Part shown: in pieces, positions 45,674 to 53,493 of the stretch
Position numbering within the stretch: position 1 is the stretch's first letter
Layout of the letters: each line of letters opens with the position of its first letter
NCBI RefSeq assembly: GCF_900090105.1
Contig: NZ_FMDM01000002.1
Location: 236,995-300,994 of the forward strand
DNA from: Micromonospora humi
GTDB taxonomy: Bacteria; Actinomycetota; Actinomycetes; Mycobacteriales; Micromonosporaceae
Direction of reading: 5' to 3'
DNA length: 64,000 nucleotides
Program-made: the position numbers and the translations under genes
The notes under the pieces: model-generated
What the model was told of the DNA's origin: nothing
The model's input: only the letters and a program-made list of their open reading frames with translations
Databases searched by the model: none

Positions 45674-46447
45674 TCAGCCGCGCTCCGCCGCGCGCTCGGC
45701 GACCACCACCGAGATGCCGTCGAGGACCCGCTGGAGGCCGAACTCGAACGCGTGGTCCGGCCCGTACGCCGCGCCGTGCGCCATGCCGGCGGCGGTGCCG
45801 ACCCGGGCGGCGAGCGGGTAGCTGCCGGTCGTCATGAACTTCTCCAGCCAGGGCGCGTGCGTCTGCCACCACTGGTCGTCGGTCATCCCGGTCTCCCGCT
45901 CCAGCTCGACCACGTCGAGGGCGGCGCGGGCGGCGCTCTTGGCGTGCCCGAGCACGAGGGTGAGCACGGCGTCCATCTCCACGTCGTCGAGCCCGATGTC
46001 GGCGACGGCGTGCAGCTCGTGGTCGTACTTGGCGAGCGTGTGGGGGCCGAGCACGGGCCGGGTGGTCTCGGCGCGCAGCAGCCACGGGTGGGCCCGGTAG
46101 AGCGCCAGGTTGTCCCGGGCGATGCGCTCCAGCCGCGCGCGCCAGTCGCCGGGCGGGTCGGTCGGGCGGGGCAGGTCGCCGTAGACCGCGTCGACCATCA
46201 CGTCGAGCAGTTCGGACTTGCCGGGCACGTAGGTGTAGACGGACATGGTGCCGGCGCCGAGCGCCTCGCTGACCCGCCGCATGGTGAGCGCGTCGATGCC
46301 CTCCGCGTCGGCGATCTCGATCGCCGCCCGCACGATCCGGTCCACGCTGAGCCCCGGTCCGGCGCCCCGGCTCGTCGGCTCCCGCGTGCGCCAGAGGATG
46401 GCCAGGCTGCGTGCGGGGTCGACCTTGCCCCCGCGCTGCTTCGACAT
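45674..46447 (-). CDS. TetR-family regulator with TetR_C ligand domain
   Basis: A 257-aa repressor. A 30-residue basic N-tail precedes the HTH (IVRAAIEIADAEGIDALTMRRVSEAL..TMSVYTYV). The C-terminal domain (WRARLERIARDNLALYRAHPWLLR) matches the tetracycline-repressor-type C-terminal family. A 16-bp-arm palindrome lies immediately upstream and related sites occur near the SNF2 and DrrA genes, so autoregulation and control of the exporter are plausible. Confidence 0.88.
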   Translation of the reverse strand: MSKQRGGKVDPARSLAILWRTREPTSRGAGPGLSVDRIVRAAIEIADAEGIDALTMRRVSEALGAGTMSVYTYVPGKSELLDVMVDAVYGDLPRPTDPPGDWRARLERIARDNLALYRAHPWLLRAETTRPVLGPHTLAKYDHELHAVADIGLDDVEMDAVLTLVLGHAKSAARAALDVVELERETGMTDDQWWQTHAPWLEKFMTTGSYPLAARVGTAAGMAHGAAYGPDHAFEFGLQRVLDGISVVVAERAAERG

Positions 46448-46461
46448 GGGTGATCCTTCCT

Positions 46462-46498
46462 ACCGGTCGCCACCGTATCGCGTACGGTGGCGACCGGT
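46462..46498. promoter_or_regulatory. Large palindrome upstream of TetR gene (operator and/or terminator)
   Basis: Perfect 16-bp arms (46462-46477, 46483-46498) around a 5-nt centre; inner part CACCGTA-TCGCG-TACGGTG looks like a TetR operator. It lies between the SWIM gene stop and the TetR start, both minus strand, so it could also terminate the SNF2-SWIM transcript. Confidence 0.7.
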
Positions 46499-47785
46499 TC
46501 AGTCCGGCGGCAGGTCCAGCAGCGCGTCCACCGGATCAGGGCCGGGTGGGCCCGCCGGCCACCACCGGCCGGCGCGGCGGCGGAACGGATACCAGCGGCC
46601 GTCGCGGCCGTGGCGCACCTGCGCGTCGTCCCCGACGGTCCAGCGGTTGCGCCAGTGCCGCACATGCGTCGTGTCGCCGGCCCGCCCGGCCGCGCGCAGC
46701 GCGTCGGTGGTCCGGGACACCAGCTCCCGGGGCGGGCTGAACACCGCGTCGAGCGCGTCCAGGCCGCCGGCGCCGCCGTACTCCCAGGCCGTGATCGCCC
46801 GGGGCAGGTCGTCGGCCCGGCCGCTGGCCTCGCCGAGGCGCCGCGCGGCCGGCGAGCGCGGGCGCCGCGCCGCCAGCCGGACGGCGTCCGGCCAGACGTC
46901 GGGCTCGGACGCCGATGCCCCGTCCCCGCCGGCGTCGAGCAGGTGCCGGGCGCGGTCCGCGGCGTCCGCGGCGAGCATCCCCAGCGCCTCCCCGTCGAGG
47001 CCGGGCGCGTCGTGCCGGGCCAGCAGCGGGGCGAGCGCCATCGGCTCGCCGCGCACCGCCGCCGGCGGGTCGGGCAGCACGGCCGGGGCGACCGCGTACG
47101 CCTCGTCGGCGCGGACGCCGCGGGCGACCTCCTCACCGCCGACGGCGGCGCGACCGCGATTGCGGGCCCGCAGCTCCTCGACCAGCTCCGCCTCCGCCCG
47201 ACCGCGCATCAGCAGCAGCACGAACGGATCCCGGTCGAGCAGCCAGGACGCCTGGTAGGACAGGGCGGCGGCGTGCCGGCAGGGATGGTCCCAGGACGGG
47301 CAGTCGCACTCCGGCTCCAGGTCGCCGTAGCCGGGTAGCAGCCGCACGCCGGCGTCCTCGGCGGTGTGCGCCAGCTCGTGCGGCATGTCCCGGTCGAGCA
47401 ACGCCGCGATGTGCCCGGCCCGGGCGGCCACGCGGTCGAGCAGCCGGTCCCACTCGGCGTCGGAGAGCGTCCCGACCCGGACCACGGTGTCGTGCGGGGT
47501 GTCCGGGTCGCCGTCGTGCACCGGCGCGGAGATCCGGCCCGGACTGACGGTGATCGGGCCGACCTGCCCGGCGAAGGCGTACCGCCGGCCCCTGCGGAGT
47601 TGCTCCGGGTCGAGCGCGGTGTGCTCCATGGACTCGATCCAGGCGTTGCCCCACCAGGTGTCGGCGAACGTCCGGCCGATCCGCCGGCCCGGCCCGAACG
47701 CCGGGAAGCTGCGCGCCCGCCCGTCGTGCGCGGGCGCGCCGGCCGGCTCGTCGTCCCAGTCGTCGTCGCCGTCCACGTCCCTCAT
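46499..47785 (-). CDS. SWIM zinc-finger protein
   Basis: A 428-aa protein with a SWIM zinc finger CDCPSWDHPCRH (CxC...CxH) at about residue 168, an N-terminal segment FADTWWGNAWIESME typical of the SWIM proteins that accompany SNF2 helicases, and a helical C-terminal half of unknown function. ATG overlaps the SNF2 stop (ATGA). The pair recurs in actinomycetes and is likely nucleic-acid associated. Confidence 0.88.
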   Translation of the reverse strand: MRDVDGDDDWDDEPAGAPAHDGRARSFPAFGPGRRIGRTFADTWWGNAWIESMEHTALDPEQLRRGRRYAFAGQVGPITVSPGRISAPVHDGDPDTPHDTVVRVGTLSDAEWDRLLDRVAARAGHIAALLDRDMPHELAHTAEDAGVRLLPGYGDLEPECDCPSWDHPCRHAAALSYQASWLLDRDPFVLLLMRGRAEAELVEELRARNRGRAAVGGEEVARGVRADEAYAVAPAVLPDPPAAVRGEPMALAPLLARHDAPGLDGEALGMLAADAADRARHLLDAGGDGASASEPDVWPDAVRLAARRPRSPAARRLGEASGRADDLPRAITAWEYGGAGGLDALDAVFSPPRELVSRTTDALRAAGRAGDTTHVRHWRNRWTVGDDAQVRHGRDGRWYPFRRRAGRWWPAGPPGPDPVDALLDLPPD

Positions 47786-50553
47786 CCCTCGTCGAGCCGC
47801 ACGAGCCGCAGCAGCTCGGCGTCGGACAGTTCGGTCAGGGCGCGCTCGCCGCCGGCGAGCACCGCGTCGGCCAGGTCCCGTTTGGACTCCAGCAGCGCGG
47901 CGATCCGCTCCTCCAGCGTGCCCTGGACGATCATCCGGTGCACCTGCACCGGCCTGGTCTGCCCGATCCGGTGGGCACGGTCGGTGGCCTGGTCCTCGAC
48001 CGCCGGGTTCCACCACCGGTCGTAGTGCACGACATGGTCGGCGCGGGTCAGGTTGAGCCCGGTGCCGGCCGCCTTGAGGGAGAGCAGGAACACCGGCGTG
48101 GCGCCGGCCTGGAACCGGCGGACCATCTCCTCGCGCCGGTGCACCGGCGTCCCACCGTGCAGCAGTTGCGCCGGTACGCCCCGCTCGGCCAGGTGCCGTT
48201 CGAGCAGTCGGGCCATCCGCACGTACTGGGTGAAGACCAGGACGCCGCCGTCCCCGGCCAGGACGGTCTCCAGCAGGTCGTCGAGCAGCCGCAACTTCTG
48301 CGAGCGGCCGGTGAGCCGGCCGTGCGGCTCGCGGAGGTAGTGCGCCGGGTGGTTGCACACCTGCTTCAGCCCGACCAGGAGCTTCAGCACCAGCCCGCGA
48401 CGGGCGATGCCGGTCGGACTGGCGCGGATCTCCGCCATCACCTCGTCGACCACCCGGCGGTAGAGCACCGCCTGCTCGTCGGTGAGCGGGACGAGGTGGT
48501 CGGTGACGGTCCGGGGCGGCAGCTCCGGGGCGATGCCGGGATCGGACTTGCGGCGTCGCACGAGGAACGGTCGGATCAGGCGGGACAGCCGCCGCACGGC
48601 GGCGGTGTCGCGGTCCACCTCGATCGGGCGGGCCCAACCGGCGCGGAACGCGCCGACGCTGTCCAGCAGCCCCGGCGTGGTCCAGTCGAGCACGGCCCAC
48701 AGCTCGGAGAGGTTGTTCTCCACGGGTGTGCCGGTGAGCGCGACCCGGGCGTCGGCGGGGATCTCGCGCAGCGCCCGTGCGGCGCCGCTGAGCCGGTTCT
48801 TCACGTACTGCGCCTCGTCCGCGACGACCGTCGCCCACCGGTGACCGCCGAGCGTCGCCGCGTCGCGTCGCATGGTGCCGTAGCTGGTCAGGACGAACCC
48901 GTCGGCCACGCCGTGCAGCGAGCGGGCGGCGCCGTGGAAGCGGCGCACCGGCACGCCGGGGGCGAACCGGTGGAGTTCGCGTTCCCAGTTGCCGAGCACC
49001 GAGGCCGGGCAGACGACGAGCGTCGCGCCGGCGCGGCGGCGCAGCTGCAGGGCGATCACCGTGACCGTCTTGCCCAGGCCCATGTCGTCGGCGAGGCAGC
49101 CGCCGAATCCGAGCGCGGTCATCCGGTCCAGCCAGCGCAGCCCGCGAAGCTGGTAGTCGCGCAGCGTACCGTCCAGCCCGGCCGGCGGGGCGAGCGGCTC
49201 GGGGCCGTGCTCCGGCTCGGCGATCCGCGCGCACAGGGCGGCCAGCCATCCGTCGGCCACCACCTCGACGCGCTCGTCCGCCACCTCGGTGCTGCCGATC
49301 AGCGTGGCGGCCAGAGCCTCGTACGCGGGCAGCGGGGGCAGCCGCCGCTCCCGGGCGCGGCGGGCCAGCTCCGGCTCGACCGCCACCCACCGCCCGCGCA
49401 GCTCGACGAGGGGCCGGGACGTGGCGACCCGGTCCGTCTCGGCGTCGGTGAGCGCCTCCCCGGCGAGCGTGAGTTGCCAGCTCACCGGCATCGGGGCGGC
49501 GGAGCGGAAGAAGGCGGCCACCTCCGCCGGCTGCTCCGGTGGCGAGCCGATCAGGAGCCGGGCGCCCAGCTCACGGGAGATGTCGGGCGGCCACTCGACG
49601 TCGACACCGGTCGCGGCGAGCCGTCGTTCGGCGCCGTCGAGCAGGTCGGCCAGATCCTCGTCGAGCAGCTTCAGCTCGACCGGCGCGGCGTCGTCGAGCA
49701 GTCGTTCCAGCGGCCGCCACACCGGCGCGGCCCGGCGTACCGCGCGCATCGCCTCGAACGTCGCGGTGTCGCCGAGGCCGTGCGCGTCGCCGCGCCACAG
49801 CGCCGCCGCGTCGCTGACCAGGGTGGGATCGGCGAGGCTGCGCATCCGCACGACGGCGGTCAGGCCCCCGGCGCCGACGTCCGGGCGCGCGACCAGCCGA
49901 AGCGCCAGCCGCAGGCCGGTGTCCACGCCGACGGCGACGTCCCGCGCCCAGTCGCGCAGCTCCGGCGCCGGGCGCGGGTCCCGGCCGGCGAACCGGGGGT
50001 CGCCGGTCAGCCAGGGCGCGGCCGGGGTCCGCGGCAGCGTGTCGGCCACCGCGTCCAGGAACGCCCGGACCAGGCCCTCGGCGTCCGGCAGCAGGACGGG
50101 CTCGGCGAACGGGTCGACCGGTACGGCGCGGGCCCCGGCCGGCATCGCCGCCGCCAGCGCGCGGACCCGCCGCACGTCGGCGACGTCGAACGGCCCCGCC
50201 CGCCAGGCGTCGTGCCCGTCCGGGCTGACACCGGGCAGCAGCCGGCCACGGGCGACCAGGTGCAGGCCGGTGAGCGTCACCGCCGACCAGAACGCGGCGG
50301 CGGGCGTGGCGTCCTCGACGTCGCGCAGAGCGATGAGCAGGGGCACCGCGTCGGCGACCGGCACCGCGCGGACCGGCACCCGCCACGCGGCCACCGGGCC
50401 GTCGAGCGGCAGGGCCAGCTCCAGCTCGCGGTCCTCACCCGGCGGGTCCGGCTCATCCGCGACGGCGTCACCGGTCGGGTGGTAGAAGCTCACCACGCCG
50501 GCCCGCGGCGGGTCGCCCGGCTCGAAGACGACAGCGAACCGACCGAGTCGCAC
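47782..50553 (-). CDS. SNF2-family DEAD/DEAQ-box helicase (HepA/RapA-like)
   Basis: A 923-aa ATP-dependent DNA translocase. An N-terminal bacterial SNF2-associated region (1-460) is followed by the ATPase: Walker A DDMGLGKT (Lys495), DEAQ box (Asp579), VFTQYVRMARLLERHLAE and motif VI ATDRAHRIGQTRPVQVHR. GTG start at 50553 with GGAGGT 6 nt upstream; the frame remains open 5' but without support. Works with the SWIM protein; chromatin/RNA-polymerase remodelling or defence are possible roles. Confidence 0.9.
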   Translation of the reverse strand: MRLGRFAVVFEPGDPPRAGVVSFYHPTGDAVADEPDPPGEDRELELALPLDGPVAAWRVPVRAVPVADAVPLLIALRDVEDATPAAAFWSAVTLTGLHLVARGRLLPGVSPDGHDAWRAGPFDVADVRRVRALAAAMPAGARAVPVDPFAEPVLLPDAEGLVRAFLDAVADTLPRTPAAPWLTGDPRFAGRDPRPAPELRDWARDVAVGVDTGLRLALRLVARPDVGAGGLTAVVRMRSLADPTLVSDAAALWRGDAHGLGDTATFEAMRAVRRAAPVWRPLERLLDDAAPVELKLLDEDLADLLDGAERRLAATGVDVEWPPDISRELGARLLIGSPPEQPAEVAAFFRSAAPMPVSWQLTLAGEALTDAETDRVATSRPLVELRGRWVAVEPELARRARERRLPPLPAYEALAATLIGSTEVADERVEVVADGWLAALCARIAEPEHGPEPLAPPAGLDGTLRDYQLRGLRWLDRMTALGFGGCLADDMGLGKTVTVIALQLRRRAGATLVVCPASVLGNWERELHRFAPGVPVRRFHGAARSLHGVADGFVLTSYGTMRRDAATLGGHRWATVVADEAQYVKNRLSGAARALREIPADARVALTGTPVENNLSELWAVLDWTTPGLLDSVGAFRAGWARPIEVDRDTAAVRRLSRLIRPFLVRRRKSDPGIAPELPPRTVTDHLVPLTDEQAVLYRRVVDEVMAEIRASPTGIARRGLVLKLLVGLKQVCNHPAHYLREPHGRLTGRSQKLRLLDDLLETVLAGDGGVLVFTQYVRMARLLERHLAERGVPAQLLHGGTPVHRREEMVRRFQAGATPVFLLSLKAAGTGLNLTRADHVVHYDRWWNPAVEDQATDRAHRIGQTRPVQVHRMIVQGTLEERIAALLESKRDLADAVLAGGERALTELSDAELLRLVRLDEG

Positions 50554-50610
50554 CCCGGCACCTCCCCGCTCGGCGGCATGGGCGCTGTCGGCCACCGGCC
50601 GTCCCCCACC

Positions 50611-50630
50611 TACCGTACGACGTACCGTAG
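50611..50630. promoter_or_regulatory. TetR-like operator upstream of SNF2 gene
   Basis: Minus-strand reading CTACGGTACGTCGTACGGTA; also a direct repeat of TACCGTA on the plus strand. It shares GTACGTnGTACGGT with the site at 52491 and resembles the TetR-gene palindrome (GTACGCGATACGGTG). Confidence 0.5.
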
Positions 50631-50675
50631 ATGCGACGCGAATGGCCGCACGAGTGTGGAGGCACGGCACGGGAG

Positions 50676-51491
50676 TCACCCGCCCAGCGCTCGGTAGCGG
50701 CGCAGCGACAGCGGCACGAACACGGCGACCAGGGCCAGCGGCCAGAGCACGGCCAGCAGCGGGTGGTGCGCGGCCACCCAGCCCTCGCCGCCCCACCCGG
50801 GGTTGCCGAACAGCTCCCTGGTGGCGCCGACGGTCGCCGACAGCGGATTCCACTCGGCGACCGCGCCCAGCCAGGCGGGCATGGTCGACGGCGCGACGAA
50901 CGCGCTGGACAGGAAGCCGAGCGGGAACTCCAGCGTCTGCACGGCGGTCACCGCGCCGGCGCCCTTGGTCACCAGGCCGAGGTAGATGCCCACCCAGGTC
51001 AGCGCGAGGCGCAGCAGCAGGATCAGCCCGAGCGCGGCGAGCGTGTCGCCGGGGCCGCCGTGCGCCCGCCAGCCCACGGCCAGGCCGGCGAGCAGCATGA
51101 CCGCGAGCGTCACCACCGCGAACAGCATGTCGGCCAGCGCCCGGCCGAGCAGCGGGGCGAGCCGGGACACCGGCATCGACCGGAGCCGGTCGGTGACGCC
51201 GCGTTCGGCGTCGGCGGAGACCGCCATGGTGGTCTGGCTGATGCCGAAGAGCATGGTCATGGCGAACATGCCGGGCATCAGGAACTCCCGGTAGCTGCCA
51301 CCGCCGGGCACCTGGAGCGCGCCGCCGAACAGGTAGGCGAACATCAGCACGATCAGGATGTTGAAGGCCAGCGCGCCGGCCAGCGGGCCGGGGTCGCGAC
51401 GCCAGTGCGCGAGCGCCCGGTAGGTGAGGGTGAGGCTGTCGCCGGCCAGGGACGGGCGGCCCGGCGGCGAGGCGACGGTGGCGGCGCTCAC
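50676..51491 (-). CDS. ABC-2 type exporter permease (DrrB-like)
   Basis: A 271-aa membrane protein of the ABC-2/DrrB family, about six helices. DRLRSMPVSRLAPLLGRALADM and LTWVGIYLGLVTKGAGAV..LEFPLGFLSSAFVAP are family blocks. GTG start overlapping the DrrA-like stop (GTGA). Probably exports a hydrophobic drug or metabolite. Confidence 0.9.
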   Translation of the reverse strand: MSAATVASPPGRPSLAGDSLTLTYRALAHWRRDPGPLAGALAFNILIVLMFAYLFGGALQVPGGGSYREFLMPGMFAMTMLFGISQTTMAVSADAERGVTDRLRSMPVSRLAPLLGRALADMLFAVVTLAVMLLAGLAVGWRAHGGPGDTLAALGLILLLRLALTWVGIYLGLVTKGAGAVTAVQTLEFPLGFLSSAFVAPSTMPAWLGAVAEWNPLSATVGATRELFGNPGWGGEGWVAAHHPLLAVLWPLALVAVFVPLSLRRYRALGG

Positions 51492-52459
51492 GCGGGCACC
51501 TCCACGGTGGCGTCGACCCGCTCGGTGGGTCGGCCGGTGAGCCGGAGGAACACCTCGTCGAGGGTGGGCCGGCGCAGCGCCACGTCCGCCACTGTCACCC
51601 CGTCGGCGTCGAGCGCGCGCAGCACCGCGGTCAGCGCGCCGGCCCGGTCGTCGACCTGGGCGCTGACCGCGCGGCGGTCCGGGTCGACGACCGGCTCGGC
51701 GGTGGCCACCCGGCGCAGCCGCTCGGCCGCCGTGGCGAGGTCGCGGGCGTCGCGGACGACCAGGTCGATCCGGTCGCCGCCGAGGCGGGACTTGAGCGCG
51801 TCCGGGGTGCCCTCGGCGATGACCCGACCGGCGTCGAGCACGCAGATGCGGTCGGCGAGCTGGTCGGCCTCGTCGAGGTACTGCGTGGTGAGCAGCACGG
51901 TGGTGCCGGCCCGGACCAGGTCCCGGACCGACTCCCACACCTCGTTGCGCCCGCGCGGGTCCAGTGCCGTGGTGGGCTCGTCGAGGAAGAGCACCGACGG
52001 CGTGCGGATCATCCCGGCGGCCAGGTCGAGCCGTCGGCGCATGCCGCCCGAGTACGTCCGCACCGGCGCGCCGCCGGCGTCGGCGAGCCCGAACCGCTCC
52101 AGCAGCTCTCCGGCGCGCGCCCGGGCCTGCGACCGGCCGAGGTGGAACAGCCGGCCGAGGATGACCAGGTTCTCCCGACCGCTGAGCGCCTCGTCGAGGG
52201 CCGGTCGCTGCCCGACCAGGCCGATCCGGTAGCGCACCCGGTCGGCCTGGCGGGCCACGTCGAAACCGGCCACCTCGGCCCGGCCGGCGTCGAAGCGCAA
52301 CAGCGTCGCCAGGATCCGTACCGCTGTGGTCTTGCCGGCGCCGTTCGGGCCGAGCAGCCCGCAGACCGTGCCGGGCGGTACCCGCAGGTCGAATCCGTCC
52401 AGCGCGGCCGTGTCCCCGTACCGCTTGCGCAGCCCTTCCGCGATGATCGCGTGTTCCAC
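51488..52459 (-). CDS. Daunorubicin-resistance-type ABC exporter ATPase (DrrA-like)
   Basis: A 323-aa ATPase with [69 protein letters not shown] and the DrrA C-terminal extension (RRPTLDEVFLRLTGR). GTG at 52459 is chosen because GGAGGAGG lies 7 nt upstream; the longer frame from 52492 overlaps the operator-like site. Confidence 0.9.
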   Translation of the reverse strand: MEHAIIAEGLRKRYGDTAALDGFDLRVPPGTVCGLLGPNGAGKTTAVRILATLLRFDAGRAEVAGFDVARQADRVRYRIGLVGQRPALDEALSGRENLVILGRLFHLGRSQARARAGELLERFGLADAGGAPVRTYSGGMRRRLDLAAGMIRTPSVLFLDEPTTALDPRGRNEVWESVRDLVRAGTTVLLTTQYLDEADQLADRICVLDAGRVIAEGTPDALKSRLGGDRIDLVVRDARDLATAAERLRRVATAEPVVDPDRRAVSAQVDDRAGALTAVLRALDADGVTVADVALRRPTLDEVFLRLTGRPTERVDATVEVPA

Positions 52460-52490
52460 CGGGTCGCCTCCTCCGTGGTGTCGTCGGCTC

Positions 52491-52510
52491 ACCGTACAAC
52501 GTACGATAGG
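52491..52510. promoter_or_regulatory. TetR-like operator upstream of DrrA-like gene
   Basis: ACCGTACAACGTACGATAGG; minus-strand CCTATCGTACGTTGTACGGT. Matches the site at 50612 at 16 of 19 positions, followed by a further CCGTACG. DrrAB exporters are commonly TetR-repressed. Confidence 0.5.
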
Positions 52511-52517
52511 CCGTACG

Positions 52518-53396
52518 CTACCGCTTCAGGAGCGCCCGCAGCGCCTCGCTGATCTCGGCCGGCGCCGCCTCGGCCATGAAGTGCCCGGCGGTGGTGGTGC
52601 GGTGCTCCAGGTCCGGGGCCCACGCCCGCCACACCGCCTGCGCGTCGTAGCCGAGCGCCGCGCCCCAGTCCTGCTGGATCACGGTCACCGGCATGGCCAG
52701 CCGCCGACCCGCGTCCCGGTCCGCCCGGTCGTGCGCCACGTCGATGCCGGCCGAGGCCCGGTAGTCGGCGACGATCGAGTCGACCGCCTCCCGGGAGGCC
52801 CGCAGGTACTCGGCACGCACCTCCGCCGGAATGGCCGCCGGGTCGGTGCCCCAGGCGTCGAGGAAGTAGCCGAAGAACGCGTCCGCGCTGGCGGAGATCA
52901 TCCGCTCCGGCAGGCCGGGCGGCTGCGCCATCAGGTAGAGGTGGAACGCCACCGCCGCCGACGCCCCGTGCAGCACGTCCCACATGTCGAGGGTGGGCAG
53001 CACGTCCAGCGACGCCAGGTGGGTCACCGTGTCCGGGTGGTCCAGGCCGGCGCGCACCGCGACCAGCGCGCCCCGGTCGTGCCCGGCCAGCGCGAAGCGC
53101 TCGTGACCCAGCGCCCGGGCCAGCGCCACCACGTCGGCGGCCATGGCCCGCTTCGCGTACGTGTCCTCGCCGTGCGCGGGCGGCTTGTCGCTGGCGCCGT
53201 ACCCGCGCAGGTCCGGGCAGATCACGGTGTGGTCGGAGGCCAGGTCGGCGGCGACGTGCCGCCACATCAGGTGGGTCTGCGGGAAGCCGTGCAGCAGCAC
53301 GACCGGGCGGCCGGAACCGCCCACCGCCACGTTCAGCGCCACGCCGTCGGCGACGGTGACGCGCCGGTAGTCGAATCCTGGAATGCTGATGGTCAT
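52518..53396 (-). CDS. Alpha/beta hydrolase (haloacetate dehalogenase / epoxide hydrolase-like)
   Basis: A 292-aa hydrolase. Oxyanion HGFPQTHLMW, PDLRGYGASDKP, nucleophile Asp107 in AGHDRGA and catalytic His272 in AGHFMAE. The Asp nucleophile and GHDRG context place it with haloacetate dehalogenases and soluble epoxide hydrolases rather than Ser hydrolases. Substrate unknown. GAGAGG precedes the ATG. Divergent from a BTAD regulator. Confidence 0.88.
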   Translation of the reverse strand: MTISIPGFDYRRVTVADGVALNVAVGGSGRPVVLLHGFPQTHLMWRHVAADLASDHTVICPDLRGYGASDKPPAHGEDTYAKRAMAADVVALARALGHERFALAGHDRGALVAVRAGLDHPDTVTHLASLDVLPTLDMWDVLHGASAAVAFHLYLMAQPPGLPERMISASADAFFGYFLDAWGTDPAAIPAEVRAEYLRASREAVDSIVADYRASAGIDVAHDRADRDAGRRLAMPVTVIQQDWGAALGYDAQAVWRAWAPDLEHRTTTAGHFMAEAAPAEISEALRALLKR

Positions 53397-53493
53397 CTCG
53401 GTGCCTCTCTCTCGTCCTACCGGTGAAGCGTCGCGGCGCCGGATGAGCAACCGATGAGCGCGGTACGGTGGCCCCCGGGTCGAGGAGGGGTCG

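Noticed and set aside
50611..50630. Palindromes at 50611, 52491 and 46462 as transposon ends
   Set aside because: No transposase or target-site duplication; their promoter positions and shared core fit operators better.
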